Assembly (NCBI RefSeq): GCF_900168265.1
Contig: NZ_FVZF01000026.1
Location: 1-60,899 of the forward strand
Origin: Salegentibacter salarius
GTDB taxonomy: Bacteria > Bacteroidota > Bacteroidia > Flavobacteriales > Flavobacteriaceae
DNA: 60,899 bases
Direction of reading: 5' to 3'
This document shows, one piece after another, positions 17,013-27,196 of the stretch. Numbering within the stretch: position 1 is the stretch's first letter; every line of letters begins with the position of its first letter. Position numbers and translations under genes: made by a program. The notes under the pieces are model-generated. The model searched no databases and was not told the DNA's origin. It saw only the letters and a program-made list of their open reading frames with translations.

Positions 17013-17882
17013 ATGGCTAAAAATAAAAAGGACAGGAAAAAAATAACCAGGAAGTTACTTCATAAATACCGGATGGTGGTTTTAAATGAAGATACTTTTG
17101 AGGAAAAACTCTCTTTTAAATTAACACGGCTCAATGTTTTTGTCACTATTACTTTAAGTGCTATAATTCTTATTGCTGCCACTACATATATTATCGCTTT
17201 TACTCCGCTTAAAGAATACATTCCTGGTTATTCTTCTGCCCAATTAAAACAACAGGCTTCCCAGTTAGCTTACCAGTCAGATTCCCTGCAGCAGGTTTTA
17301 AAACTTAATAATCAATATTTAAGTTCTATAAAAAATGTACTTACAGGTAAAGCCGATACTTCAAGTTTACATAGGGATTCCCTTATAGAAAATCCTATTA
17401 TGGGACAGGAAATTGAAGCTATTGAACCCTCTCGCGCCGATTCCCTTTTGCGGGAAGAAGTTGCCCAGGAAGATAAATACAACGTATTGCCCTCGGCTAC
17501 AGATAATATTGATTTTTCTTTATTTCCACCGGTAAAAGGTTCAATTTCTGAAGGCTACGATGCTAAAGACAAACACTATGCTGTAGATATTGTGGTTGCG
17601 AAGAACACCCCGGTTAAATCTGTAGCCGATGGTCGTGTTATTTTTTCAGAATGGACTACAGAAACCGGTTACGTGATTATTATTAAGCACGAATATGGTT
17701 TGTTATCTGTTTACAAGCACAACGCTTCCCTGTCTAAAGAACAGGGCGAAAATGTGCGAAGGGGAGAAGTTATTGCCACCGCAGGCTCTACCGGAGAATA
17801 TACTACCGGCCCACATTTACATTTTGAGCTTTGGAATGAAGCCGTGCCCGTAGACCCTACAGATTATATTGATTTTGATTAA
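17013..17882 (+). CDS. M23-family (LytM-type) peptidase, membrane-anchored
   Basis: A 289-residue protein with a basic cytoplasmic N-terminus, one membrane helix (about 42-63), a linker (about 70-180) and a C-terminal LytM/M23 domain. Metal and catalytic residues are visible in KHYAVD (the HxxxD form of the usual HxGxD motif), YKHN and GPHLHFELW (His268 and His270). These endopeptidases cut peptidoglycan cross-links or, when degenerate, activate amidases; here the zinc ligands are present. It starts a rightward run of genes. Confidence 0.9.
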   Translation: MAKNKKDRKKITRKLLHKYRMVVLNEDTFEEKLSFKLTRLNVFVTITLSAIILIAATTYIIAFTPLKEYIPGYSSAQLKQQASQLAYQSDSLQQVLKLNNQYLSSIKNVLTGKADTSSLHRDSLIENPIMGQEIEAIEPSRADSLLREEVAQEDKYNVLPSATDNIDFSLFPPVKGSISEGYDAKDKHYAVDIVVAKNTPVKSVADGRVIFSEWTTETGYVIIIKHEYGLLSVYKHNASLSKEQGENVRRGEVIATAGSTGEYTTGPHLHFELWNEAVPVDPTDYIDFD

Positions 17883-17952
17883 TAAATCACGACCTTTGCA
17901 TCGCTAAGGTATTGCTGAAATAGAAGTATACCATTTAATTTCAAAAAAACTT

Positions 17953-19452
17953 ATGTCTTTAAAGTCGTTTGGAGCAAAGATTTTTGCTAAAAATATCCGC
18001 AAAAAAATAGATAAATGGGCTTCAAAACCTGAAGCCACGCAAGAAAAGGTATTTCAGGAACTAATTGAGAAGGCCAAAGACACAAAATTCGGAAAGGATC
18101 ACGATTTTAAAAACATTAAATCTTATGCCGATTTCTCTAAAAAAGTACCGGTTCGGGATTACGAAGAATTGCGTTTTTATGTAGATAAAATGGTAGCCGG
18201 CGAAGAAGATGTATTATGGCCGGGAAAACCTTTATATTACGCCAAAACCTCTGGAACTACCAGTGGTGCCAAGTATATTCCGCTTACCAAAGATTCTATG
18301 CCTTCACATATCAATGCGGCCAGGAACGCGATTTTATGTTATATCGCAGAAACCGGTAATGCGAAGTTTGTAGACGGAAAAATGATCTTCCTCCAGGGAA
18401 GTCCCGAGATGGAAGAGAAAAACGGTGTAAAACTAGGTCGTTTATCTGGGATCGTGGCGCATTACGTGCCTTCCTATCTTCAGAAAAATAGAATGCCCAG
18501 CTGGGAAACCAATTGTATTGACGATTGGGAGACTAAAGTTGATGCGATTGTAGAAGAAACCCGAAACGAGGACATGAGCGTAATTAGCGGTATTCCTTCC
18601 TGGGTACAAATGTATTTTGAGAGACTTCAGCAAAAAACCGGTAAGAAAGTGGGGGAGCTTTTTCCTAATTTCGACTTGTTTATTTACGGAGGTGTAAATT
18701 ATGAACCTTACCGCTCTAAATTTGAAAACCTTATTGGCCGAAAAGTAGATAGTATAGAATTATATCCTGCTTCAGAAGGATTTTTCGCTTTTCAGGATAA
18801 ACAAACCGAAAAAGGAATGTTACTGCAACTTGATTCAGGAATGTTCTACGAGTTTATAAAAGCAGATGAATTTTTCGACGAAAATCCTAAAAGACTTACA
18901 GTTGGCGAAGTAGAAATGGGTGTGAATTACGTAATGTTGGTCTCTTCAAATGCGGGCCTTTGGGCTTACAACATTGGAGATACGGTACAATTTACAAGTA
19001 CAAATCCTTACCGGGTTATGGTTTCAGGAAGGATTAAGCATTTTATTTCGGCTTTTGGGGAACACGTGATTGCTAAAGAAGTAGAAGAAGCGATGCAGGA
19101 AGCTACTGCAGCAACCAAGGCGAGAATTAGCGAGTTTACGGTAGCGCCTCAAATTACCCCTAAAAATGAAGAATTACCCTATCATGAGTGGTTTATAGAA
19201 TTTGAAAAAGAGCCTGAAGATCTGGCGAAATTCAGTAAAACTCTGGATGAAAGTCTTCAAAAGCAAAATTCTTACTATTTTGATCTTATTGAAGGGAAGA
19301 TACTTCAGCCATTAAAAATATCAAGAGTTCCGGAAAACGGTTTTCAGCAGTATATGAAATCTATTGGAAAATTGGGCGGACAAAATAAACTGCCACGCCT
19401 GGCCAACGATCGTAAAATTGCTGAAGTTCTGGAGAAAATAATAAAAGCATAA
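17953..19452 (+). CDS. GH3-superfamily acyl-adenylating enzyme
   Basis: A 499-residue member of the GH3 (auxin-responsive promoter) family, a branch of the adenylate-forming enzymes that in plants joins amino acids to hormones. The ATP motif YYAKTSGTTSGAKYIPLT (about 96-113) and the later block YPASEGFFAFQ and YNIGDTVQFTS are characteristic. Bacterial GH3 proteins are common in Bacteroidota, but substrates are mostly unknown. Only 6 bases separate it from the next gene, so the two are very probably co-expressed. Confidence 0.88.
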   Translation: MSLKSFGAKIFAKNIRKKIDKWASKPEATQEKVFQELIEKAKDTKFGKDHDFKNIKSYADFSKKVPVRDYEELRFYVDKMVAGEEDVLWPGKPLYYAKTSGTTSGAKYIPLTKDSMPSHINAARNAILCYIAETGNAKFVDGKMIFLQGSPEMEEKNGVKLGRLSGIVAHYVPSYLQKNRMPSWETNCIDDWETKVDAIVEETRNEDMSVISGIPSWVQMYFERLQQKTGKKVGELFPNFDLFIYGGVNYEPYRSKFENLIGRKVDSIELYPASEGFFAFQDKQTEKGMLLQLDSGMFYEFIKADEFFDENPKRLTVGEVEMGVNYVMLVSSNAGLWAYNIGDTVQFTSTNPYRVMVSGRIKHFISAFGEHVIAKEVEEAMQEATAATKARISEFTVAPQITPKNEELPYHEWFIEFEKEPEDLAKFSKTLDESLQKQNSYYFDLIEGKILQPLKISRVPENGFQQYMKSIGKLGGQNKLPRLANDRKIAEVLEKIIKA

Positions 19453-19458
19453 CAAAAA

Positions 19459-21141
19459 ATGATAAATCTAAAACTACTAGGCCGCACCCGCGCCCAGGAA
19501 AGTACCCACGCCATAGAACGTATGTATATTACCATGCGTCACCTTTTTAATCGTGGTTTTTATAAACCTATGGGAGTTTCCGGGGAAACGCTAAGGGAAT
19601 CTTTACTTATTCTTCGTCCCGAAATTTATGGTTCTATTGCAGATGATAAAGCCGAATTAAGCGGATTGCTATACGTGATAGATCGTTTGCCAAAAGGAAT
19701 TGAAGAATGCAGGTTTATCAACCTTACCAGTGATGAAGGTTATGGTAATTCGCATTTTAAGCCCATTGTTCCGCCTAAACGTCGACGTAACTGTTACAGG
19801 ATAGACGATGAGCAAATGAATATTGAAATAACCCGTGGCCGTTCTGAGATCTACGATATTCTTACACACCTTACTTTTCTGTTCGTAGAATCTCATAAAA
19901 TAATGCGTCGTGTAATTATAGATGAAGAAGGCAGTGTTACCCGAGACTGGCAAAAACTGGAAAAAGCTGTTTTACAGGAAGAACCTTTAGACCAGGCACA
20001 ACGCGAAATCGCTTTAACTCATACCGCAAATATTTTAGGCCGAACTTTCTATGAGGTTCAGGATATCTATCCAAAGTTTTCCTTACCGGGCAATCCGGAG
20101 CGTTTCTTAAACATAATTTACTGGTTAGGGAAGCTGGCAATTGCAGAAACGGTAAATAATGATAAAAGAATTATCACGTTTAGTCCCGTATTGCGAGAGC
20201 GTTTAGGACACCATATTCACGGCGAGATTTGGGCCGATAATATTAAACAACATCTCATTAAAGAGAATTTAATGCATCGCCCGTTGCACATTATTAGTGC
20301 AAATATGCATAGTGTAATGAACACGCTTTATACGCCATCTGCCCTAAAAACCGAACTCAAAAAGAAAAAACCGCTGGAAATTTATGAAGCGCTTAGTAAT
20401 AGCACCAATGGTGATCTAAGAAGCAAAGTCATGAAATCTGCTCTAGATAACGGGATGACTTTTTTAGAAGATAAAAGTGGAACCAACATTGATGTGCAAA
20501 TCTTTGATACCGCTAAATTAAACGGTAAATATGGCTCCTGGGATATTAAAACCGAGGAAGAGGCTCCGGTTATTATAGTGATGGACTATGCTTTTGGAGA
20601 GCAGGCTTATGAAACTATGGATGAGCTCCTGAAACCCTATAATTTTGAAGGCAACGAGATTAAAATGAATGTAGAATCTATTTCTATTATGGGGAAAGCC
20701 GGGATTCTTGAAGGCGGAAAAGGAGATATTATGATTCCTTCTGCCCATTTATTTGAAGGAACTGCAGATAATTATCCTTTTAAAAATGAACTGAGTCGTG
20801 CCGATCTTGAAGAGAGCGATATAGCTGTAGTAGATGGTGCGATGATTACCGTTTTGGGAACTTCACTTCAAAACCGAGATATTCTTAAATTCTTCCATGA
20901 TTCTACCTGGAATGTGAGTGGACTGGAGATGGAAGGTGCACATTACCAAAAAGCCATCCAGGCGGCCTCAAAATTAAGAGGCAGTATCAATAGTGATGTG
21001 AAGGTAAGATATGCTTATTACGCCTCAGATAATCCTTTAGAAACTGGTAGTACATTAGCTTCGGGAGGGTTGGGAACCACTGGTGTAAAACCTACTTATT
21101 TAATTACCGAAAAGATCCTGGAACAAATCTTTAAATCTTAG
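19459..21141 (+). CDS. DUF6909-like protein with a nucleoside-phosphorylase-like C-terminal half
   Basis: A 560-residue protein, probably the family called DUF6909 (name from memory). The N-terminal part (1 to about 340) is mostly helical with no motif I recognise. The C-terminal part (about 345-555) looks like the nucleoside phosphorylase/nucleosidase fold: VIIVMDYAFG, then GKAGILEGGKGDIMIP (about 412-427, like the GxxGGL...GDIVI block), AVVDGA, and GLEMEGAHYQKAIQAA (Glu490, Glu492), resembling the purine/ribose-binding EME motif. Coupled to the GH3 gene by a 6-base gap. Activity is an inference. Confidence 0.6.
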   Translation: MINLKLLGRTRAQESTHAIERMYITMRHLFNRGFYKPMGVSGETLRESLLILRPEIYGSIADDKAELSGLLYVIDRLPKGIEECRFINLTSDEGYGNSHFKPIVPPKRRRNCYRIDDEQMNIEITRGRSEIYDILTHLTFLFVESHKIMRRVIIDEEGSVTRDWQKLEKAVLQEEPLDQAQREIALTHTANILGRTFYEVQDIYPKFSLPGNPERFLNIIYWLGKLAIAETVNNDKRIITFSPVLRERLGHHIHGEIWADNIKQHLIKENLMHRPLHIISANMHSVMNTLYTPSALKTELKKKKPLEIYEALSNSTNGDLRSKVMKSALDNGMTFLEDKSGTNIDVQIFDTAKLNGKYGSWDIKTEEEAPVIIVMDYAFGEQAYETMDELLKPYNFEGNEIKMNVESISIMGKAGILEGGKGDIMIPSAHLFEGTADNYPFKNELSRADLEESDIAVVDGAMITVLGTSLQNRDILKFFHDSTWNVSGLEMEGAHYQKAIQAASKLRGSINSDVKVRYAYYASDNPLETGSTLASGGLGTTGVKPTYLITEKILEQIFKS

Positions 21142-21144
21142 TTT

Positions 21145-21690
21145 ATGAAAGTTGAAGAATCGCCTTTAAAAGACTGCTTTATCATAAAACCCGATATTTT
21201 TCGGGATAAACGCGGCCTTTTTCTGGAGAGCTATCACAAAAAGAAGTTTATAGAATTAACCGGGATAGAGAAAGAGTTTGTTCAGGATAATCAATCTATT
21301 TCCAAAAAGGGGGTTTTGCGTGGATTGCATTACCAAACCGGGGAATTTGGTCAAACCAAACTGGTACGTGCTATTTATGGAAAAGTATTGGACGTGGTGG
21401 TAGACTTGAGACCAGAATCGCCCACTTTTAAGCAGAGTTTTAAAATTATTCTAGATCACGAGAATTTATACCAGCTCTATATTCCCAAAGGATTTGGTCA
21501 CGGCTTTGTTACGCTTTCAGAAACCTCGGTTTTTGCTTATAAATGCGATGAATATTATTATCCCGGTTCAGAAGCCGGTATTATTTATAACGATCCCGAC
21601 CTGGCGATAGATTGGGAATTTCCGGAGGAAGAAATGATTATTTCAGATAAAGATTTAAAACAACCGCGCTTAAAAGGGGTTTTTAAATGA
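21145..21690 (+). CDS. rfbC: dTDP-4-dehydrorhamnose 3,5-epimerase
   Basis: A 181-residue cupin enzyme that epimerises C3 and C5 of dTDP-4-keto-6-deoxyglucose on the way to dTDP-L-rhamnose. Family blocks include DIFRDKRGLFLESYH, FVQDNQSISKKGVLRGLHYQ, the substrate-binding VVDLRPESPTF and the catalytic FGHGFVTLS. It begins 3 bases after the previous stop and overlaps rfbD by 4 bases (ATGA). The upstream pathway genes rfbA and rfbB are not in the window. Confidence 0.96.
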   Translation: MKVEESPLKDCFIIKPDIFRDKRGLFLESYHKKKFIELTGIEKEFVQDNQSISKKGVLRGLHYQTGEFGQTKLVRAIYGKVLDVVVDLRPESPTFKQSFKIILDHENLYQLYIPKGFGHGFVTLSETSVFAYKCDEYYYPGSEAGIIYNDPDLAIDWEFPEEEMIISDKDLKQPRLKGVFK

Positions 21691-22535
21691 AAAATATTCT
21701 CGTAACAGGATCCAATGGCCAACTGGGGGCTTGTTTTAAAAAGATTTCGGGGAATTATTCTGAATTCAATTTCGTTTTTAAATCTTCTTCGGAAGCAGAT
21801 ATCACTGATAAACCGAAACTGGAAAAACTGTTTTCTGAAGTAAAATTCGATTACGTAATTAATTGCGCGGCTTATACCAATGTTGAAAAAGCCGAATCTG
21901 AAGAAGAAAAAGCCTTTCAAATTAACGCAACCGGACCTAAAAACCTGGCTGAGGTTTGTAATGAAAATCAAGCAATTTTAGTTCATTTTTCCACCGATTA
22001 TGTTTTCGACGGTAAAGCTGAAAAGCCATACAAAGAAACCGATAAGACGAATCCTATAAACGTTTATGGCGCTTCAAAATTAAAGGGAGAGGAGCTAATC
22101 GCTGAGGTTTTGAAAGAGCATTTTATTTTTAGGACTTCGTGGCTGTATTCAGAATTCGGTCATAATTTTTATAAGACGATACTTAGAAAAATAGAAGAAA
22201 AAGCGGAGCTTAATATTACTACTTCTCAAACCGGTACTCCAACAAATGCTAATGATCTCGCAGAATTTGTTTTGGAAATAATCGATTCAGAAAATAAGAA
22301 TTTTGGTTTATATCATTTCAGTAATTTAGGTCAGGCTACCTGGTACGATTTTGCAAAAGCGATTTTAGAATATACGGGAAATTCCGAAGAAATAGTTTTA
22401 AATAAAAGCAATAATTTTAAAACCATTGCCGCAAGACCAGCATATAGTGTGCTGGATAAAAGTAAACTGCAACAAACATTTCAACAACCGGTTTTAAATT
22501 GGAAAAAGAGTCTTGAAAAATTGATAAATGCTTAA
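21687..22535 (+). CDS. rfbD: dTDP-4-dehydrorhamnose reductase
   Basis: A 282-residue short-chain dehydrogenase completing dTDP-L-rhamnose synthesis. The N-terminal NAD(P) site is VTGSNGQLGACF; the family signature CAAYTNVEKAE, STDYVFDG and the catalytic YxxxK (YGASKLKGE) are all present, as is the C-terminal RPAYSVLDKSK. Its start overlaps rfbC by 4 bases, so translation is coupled. Confidence 0.96.
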   Translation: MKNILVTGSNGQLGACFKKISGNYSEFNFVFKSSSEADITDKPKLEKLFSEVKFDYVINCAAYTNVEKAESEEEKAFQINATGPKNLAEVCNENQAILVHFSTDYVFDGKAEKPYKETDKTNPINVYGASKLKGEELIAEVLKEHFIFRTSWLYSEFGHNFYKTILRKIEEKAELNITTSQTGTPTNANDLAEFVLEIIDSENKNFGLYHFSNLGQATWYDFAKAILEYTGNSEEIVLNKSNNFKTIAARPAYSVLDKSKLQQTFQQPVLNWKKSLEKLINA

Positions 22536-22574
22536 TTCTGAAAGAATTTCATTAATTTCAACTAAAATTAAATA

Positions 22575-23564
22575 ATGGCAAAAAGAATACTCATTACCGG
22601 TGCCGCCGGATTTTTAGGTTCACATTTATGCGACCGATTTATTAAAGAAGGTTACGATGTTATTGGCATGGACAACCTTATTACCGGTGATCTTAAGAAT
22701 ATAGAACATCTTTTTAAGCGGGATAATTTTGAATTTTTTCATCACGATATCACCAAATTTGTTCACGTTCCCGGCGAGTTAGATTACATTCTGCATTTTG
22801 CTTCTCCTGCCAGCCCTATAGATTATCTAAAAATTCCTATTCAAACCTTAAAAGTTGGTTCTGTGGGCACTTTACATTGTCTTGGTTTAGCCAAAGAGAA
22901 AAATGCCAGGATTCTTATCGCTTCAACTTCTGAAGTTTATGGAGACCCTGAGGTTCATCCACAAAATGAAGAATATTATGGGAATGTGAATACCATAGGT
23001 CCACGCGGAGTTTATGATGAAGCCAAGCGTTTTCAGGAATCTATCACCATGGCCTATCACCGTTTTCACGGTTTGGAAACCCGGATTGCCAGGATTTTTA
23101 ATACTTACGGTCCCAGGATGCGTTTAAACGACGGCCGTGTAATTCCGGCGTTTATTGGTCAGGCGCTTCGTGGGGAAGATCTCACTATTTTTGGTGATGG
23201 TTTACAAACGCGTTCTTTTTGTTATGTAGACGATCAGGTTGAAGGGATTTATAAATTGTTGCTAAGCGATTATTCAGAACCTGTGAATATTGGAAATCCA
23301 GATGAAATTACCATTAAAGATTTTGCTGAAGAAATCTTGAAACTTACTGGTACCAATCAGGAAATTGTGTACAAAGAACTTCCCGCAGACGATCCGCTTA
23401 AAAGACAGCCCGATATTAGTAGAGCAAAAGAGATTTTAGGTTGGGAACCAAAAGTTTCTCGAAGTGAAGGAATGAAAATCACTTACAATTATTTTAAAAA
23501 CCTGAGTGCGGAAGAACTGGAAAAAAGTGAGCACAAAGATTTTTCAGGCCATATAAGACGTTAA
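22575..23564 (+). CDS. UDP-glucuronate decarboxylase (UDP-xylose synthase)-like SDR
   Basis: A 329-residue extended [20 protein letters not shown] binds [28 protein letters not shown] and [11 protein letters not shown] (catalytic YxxxK) are the pattern of UDP-xylose synthases rather than of 4,6-dehydratases. The expected reaction is UDP-glucuronate to UDP-xylose plus CO2, supplying a pentose for surface polysaccharide. It is 39 bases downstream of rfbD and 8 bases before a GT2 gene, in one probable transcript. Confidence 0.88.
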   Translation: MAKRILITGAAGFLGSHLCDRFIKEGYDVIGMDNLITGDLKNIEHLFKRDNFEFFHHDITKFVHVPGELDYILHFASPASPIDYLKIPIQTLKVGSVGTLHCLGLAKEKNARILIASTSEVYGDPEVHPQNEEYYGNVNTIGPRGVYDEAKRFQESITMAYHRFHGLETRIARIFNTYGPRMRLNDGRVIPAFIGQALRGEDLTIFGDGLQTRSFCYVDDQVEGIYKLLLSDYSEPVNIGNPDEITIKDFAEEILKLTGTNQEIVYKELPADDPLKRQPDISRAKEILGWEPKVSRSEGMKITYNYFKNLSAEELEKSEHKDFSGHIRR

Positions 23565-23572
23565 ATCAAATT

Positions 23573-24349
23573 ATGGATAATCCTTTGGTTTCAGTAATTA
23601 TGCCCGCTTTTAATGCGGAAGATTTTATTGAAGCCGCTGTGGAATCGGTGATTACTCAAACTTATTCCAATTGGGAATTGTTCATTATTGATGATGCCTC
23701 TACTGATGCTACTTTTTCTAAAACTAAAAAACTGGCAAAGCAAGATTTTCGGATTAAAATACTTCAAAATCAAATGAACTCTGGAACCGGCATAAGTCGG
23801 AATAAAGGAATTAAAGCCGCGCAGGGCGATTTTATAGCTTTTTTGGATGCTGACGACCAATGGAAACCTAAAAAGCTGCAAATCCAGCTTGAAATAATGC
23901 AGGAGCAGGATGCTTCAGTTTGTTTCTCCAGCTATCTACAAATAGATGAAAACGGAAATTCCAGAAATGAAATCATTGAAGCGCTACCAACTTTAACGTA
24001 TCAGAAACTACTAAAATCAAATTATCTCGGCAACCTTACCGGAATCTACAGTGCGAAAAAGCTAGGTAAAATATATGCTCCTGAAATCAGGAAAAGACAG
24101 GATTGGGCGCTTTGGCTTGAAGCCGTTAAAAAGGGCGGACCGGCAATAGGTATTCAACAATGTTTAGCGAAATACCGGGTGAGAAAGGGATCTATCTCCA
24201 GGAATAAATTTGAAATGCTGAAATATAATTTCAATATCTACTATAAAATTTTAGGATTCAACTTCATCAAAAGTACCGGTTATATGCTAGTATTTTTAAA
24301 GGAACATTTTTTAGTAAAAAAGAAGCAAGTAAAGAAGATTTCGAATTGA
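23573..24349 (+). CDS. Family 2 glycosyltransferase
   Basis: A 258-residue GT-A enzyme. The N-terminus VSVIMPAFNAEDFIEAAVES, the nucleotide-binding DDASTD, and the metal-binding FLDADDQWKPKKL (DAD motif, about residues 92-97) are standard for GT2 proteins such as WaaV/SpsA-like transferases. The specific sugar cannot be read. It closes the polysaccharide run that begins with rfbC. Confidence 0.92.
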   Translation: MDNPLVSVIMPAFNAEDFIEAAVESVITQTYSNWELFIIDDASTDATFSKTKKLAKQDFRIKILQNQMNSGTGISRNKGIKAAQGDFIAFLDADDQWKPKKLQIQLEIMQEQDASVCFSSYLQIDENGNSRNEIIEALPTLTYQKLLKSNYLGNLTGIYSAKKLGKIYAPEIRKRQDWALWLEAVKKGGPAIGIQQCLAKYRVRKGSISRNKFEMLKYNFNIYYKILGFNFIKSTGYMLVFLKEHFLVKKKQVKKISN

Positions 24350-24527
24350 TTTATGTCATCCTGTCCCGAAGCTTCGGGATTATTTCAGAGCCTACCCCGA
24401 TTTTGATCTGGTATCTAATTTTCGACTTAACCTTCACTTTCCTCAGCAAAGCTGAATTAATCTTTTCCCTGGAAAATAGGGAAGCAATTTTTCAGAAAAT
24501 ATTCGTGAATTCGTGGCGATAAAAAAA
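24350..24527. other. Convergent intergenic region with a rearranged partial repeat
   Basis: Lies between the GT2 gene (+) and the CapK-like gene (-). From 24354 it reads TGTCATCCTG, then the perfect palindrome TCCCGAAGCTTCGGGA (24364-24379), then ATTTCAG, that is, an inverted arm B of the two-hairpin repeat split by another hairpin. The rest is AT-rich with no clear terminator. Confidence 0.6.
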
Positions 24528-25841
24528 TTACAAATCTGACGTAAATTGTTTCAACTTCCCACTTTTACTTCTCTTAAGCGTGTCTTTTCTTTCAAAAGCT
24601 ACTTTCAGGTTTTTTCCCACGTAGGTCTCAATGGCCTGTAATATTTTTTGCTGCTGATTTTTAGAAAAATCCTCCTTGCTCACATATTCAATTTTAAAAG
24701 AATCGGGTGCATTTTGATTAACGATAAATTCTTTAATGCTGCCTGTATCTTCTATTATGCTTTTTGTGACATAATAGAACGTAAGTCCGGGTACAACTTT
24801 TCCATCAGGAAGTTTAGCGATATCACTGGTACGGCCAATTAATTTTTCTAAAATTGGAGTTTTTGCAGTGCTTTTGCTAGAAAGTATGCCGGTATCGCCA
24901 ATATCGTAGCGAATCACAGGATGGGCCTTATTGTAAAGCGAAGTAATCACAATACGTCCTTCGTTTCCATAAGGGACGGCTTTGTTATTTTTATCCAGAA
25001 TCTCTACAAAAAGATCTTCAGAATTAATTATCCATTCATTTTTGGGATTCTCAAAAGCAATAAGTCCAACTTCACTGGCCCCATATTCGTTGACTACAGG
25101 CACACCGAATACAGTTTGCATTAGTTCTTTGTCCTTCCTAAATAAACGTTCTGAAGTAACTATGCAAAGCTTTAAATTTGGGCAAACTTCTTTCAAAATT
25201 AGGTTCTTACCGGCCAGAAATTTAGCAAAAAGCAATACAGCACTGGTGTAACCATTAATATAGCTGAAGTCTGATCTTTGAAAACGCTTCAGAAATTTTT
25301 CCATTTTTTCTTCGCTAAGATCAAAAATAGGAAACCTGCGGCGTAAGCTAATTCGGTCTTTAATTCGCTCCTGGATATTTCCGTAGAAATCTAAGGGGAT
25401 ACCATAAAACCTTGCCTGTAAGGACTTATTAAGATCAATACCGAACCATTGATATCGGTCATGGAATCCAGCCCAACTTAAGGCGTGGGCAAATTTATCT
25501 TTAGCGAAAATAAACGGTGTACCACTGCTACCGGAGGTTTTTCCAATATAAGCGGTAGATTTTGTAAAGTCTTTACTAAGTCGGTTTTCCAGTTTCTGCT
25601 GTAAATCGGGTTTAGTCATTACAGGCACTTCGCTCCAGGTGGTAAAATTAGATTTTCCGAAGAAATCCTTATAAAACTCATTGTGCTTTAGATGATATTC
25701 AACAATTTCCTTCCGTTTTTCAAGAAGGTAAGTTTCGTATTGATCTTCCGGAATTTCCTGAATTTGCTCCAATGCTTTTTGTGCCCGGTTTATAGGGAAT
25801 TTATTAAGCTGTAGCGAAAGTTTAAACCAGTCCAAGGGCAA
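24528..25841 (-). CDS. CapK/PaaK-like AMP-dependent ligase
   Basis: A 437-residue adenylate-forming protein related to phenylacetate-CoA ligase and capsule protein CapK. The ATP motif is YIGKTSGSSGTPFIFAKD (about 98-115); NEYGASEVGLIAFE and VIRYDIGDTGIL are the later conserved blocks. CapK-like members occur in polysaccharide loci, consistent with the convergent glycosyl genes, but the substrate is unknown. No ATG exists near the N-terminus: the best start is the TTG at 25841, with another TTG two codons later. Confidence 0.85.
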   Translation of the reverse strand: MPLDWFKLSLQLNKFPINRAQKALEQIQEIPEDQYETYLLEKRKEIVEYHLKHNEFYKDFFGKSNFTTWSEVPVMTKPDLQQKLENRLSKDFTKSTAYIGKTSGSSGTPFIFAKDKFAHALSWAGFHDRYQWFGIDLNKSLQARFYGIPLDFYGNIQERIKDRISLRRRFPIFDLSEEKMEKFLKRFQRSDFSYINGYTSAVLLFAKFLAGKNLILKEVCPNLKLCIVTSERLFRKDKELMQTVFGVPVVNEYGASEVGLIAFENPKNEWIINSEDLFVEILDKNNKAVPYGNEGRIVITSLYNKAHPVIRYDIGDTGILSSKSTAKTPILEKLIGRTSDIAKLPDGKVVPGLTFYYVTKSIIEDTGSIKEFIVNQNAPDSFKIEYVSKEDFSKNQQQKILQAIETYVGKNLKVAFERKDTLKRSKSGKLKQFTSDL

Positions 25842-25921
25842 ATAGGCTTTTTTATCACAATTTATTGGTGCTTCAATTTACAAACAATTATTTTTGATGC
25901 CATAACTAAAATCACTTCAGG

Positions 25922-27196
25922 ATGAAAATTTTAATTCTTGGCGCCGGCGGACGCGAACATACATTTGCTTATAAACTATCACAGAGCCCAAAATGTTCTC
26001 AACTCTTTGTGGCTCCGGGTAACGCAGGAACCGCTGAAATAGCTGAAAATATTGATCTTAAAGTGACCGATTTTGAGAGGATTAAAGCCTTTGTGCTGAA
26101 AGAAAAAATCGAAATGTTAGTAGTAGGTCCTGAAGATCCTTTAGTAGAAGGTATAACCGATTTTTTTGCCGAAGATGAGGCTTTAAAGCAAGTTAAAGTT
26201 ATTGGCCCGTCAAAAAGAGGGGCGCTTTTAGAAGGAAGTAAAGAACGCGCTAAAGAGTTTATGGCGATCCATAAAATTCCTACCGCTGCTTATGAGAGTT
26301 TTACTGAAAAAAGTCTGGAAGCAGGGAAAAAATTTCTGGAAACCTTAAAGCCTCCTTATGTTTTAAAAGCCGATGGACTTGCAGCCGGAAAAGGAGTTTT
26401 GATCTTAAACGATCTGGATGAAGCCAAACAGGAACTTCAAAATATGCTTGCCGAAAAGAAATTTGGTGCAGCAAGCGCAAAAGTGGTGATCGAGGAATTT
26501 CTAGACGGCATTGAATTAAGCGTTTTCGTACTTACTGACGGGAAAAATTATAAAATCTTGCCAACCGCCAAAGATTACAAAAGAATTGGTGAAGGCGACA
26601 CCGGTTTAAATACCGGTGGAATGGGTGCGATCTCTCCAGTTCCTTTTGTAGATGATGAATTGATGGGAAAAATTGAAGATCGAATCGTAAAACCTACAGT
26701 AAACGGACTTCGGGAAGAAAATATTGATTATAAAGGCTTTATCTTCATCGGACTTATAAAAGTGGATAATGAGCCTTACGTGATAGAATATAATGTAAGA
26801 ATGGGAGATCCCGAAACAGAGGTGGTGCTGCCGCGTATAAAATCTGATCTTGTAGACATTTTTGAAAAAGTTAGCGAAGGAAAATTAAACGAAGCCAGCT
26901 TAGAGCTTGATGAGCGTACAGCCGCAACAGTTATGTTGGTATCTGGAGGTTATCCTGAAGCTTATGAGAAATCTAAAGAAATTACCGGGTTTGATAAGGT
27001 AGAGGGGTCAATTGTATTTCACGCCGGGACTAAAAATGAAGGCGATAAAATTGTAACCAGTGGTGGCCGGGTGATTGCGGTAACCTCTTTTGGGAAAGAT
27101 TACAAAGAGGCACTAAAAAAATCTTATCAAAATGCAGAGAAACTACATTTTGATAAGATGTATTATAGAAAAGATCTTGGTTTTGATTTATCCTAA
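25922..27196 (+). CDS. purD: Phosphoribosylamine--glycine ligase
   Basis: A 424-residue ATP-grasp enzyme making glycinamide ribonucleotide in de novo purine synthesis. [19 protein letters not shown] at the N-terminus, the ATP-grasp segments [14 protein letters not shown] and [20 protein letters not shown], and the metal site [16 protein letters not shown] are complete. Its last 9 bases overlap the convergent small membrane gene that follows. Confidence 0.97.
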   Translation: MKILILGAGGREHTFAYKLSQSPKCSQLFVAPGNAGTAEIAENIDLKVTDFERIKAFVLKEKIEMLVVGPEDPLVEGITDFFAEDEALKQVKVIGPSKRGALLEGSKERAKEFMAIHKIPTAAYESFTEKSLEAGKKFLETLKPPYVLKADGLAAGKGVLILNDLDEAKQELQNMLAEKKFGAASAKVVIEEFLDGIELSVFVLTDGKNYKILPTAKDYKRIGEGDTGLNTGGMGAISPVPFVDDELMGKIEDRIVKPTVNGLREENIDYKGFIFIGLIKVDNEPYVIEYNVRMGDPETEVVLPRIKSDLVDIFEKVSEGKLNEASLELDERTAATVMLVSGGYPEAYEKSKEITGFDKVEGSIVFHAGTKNEGDKIVTSGGRVIAVTSFGKDYKEALKKSYQNAEKLHFDKMYYRKDLGFDLS

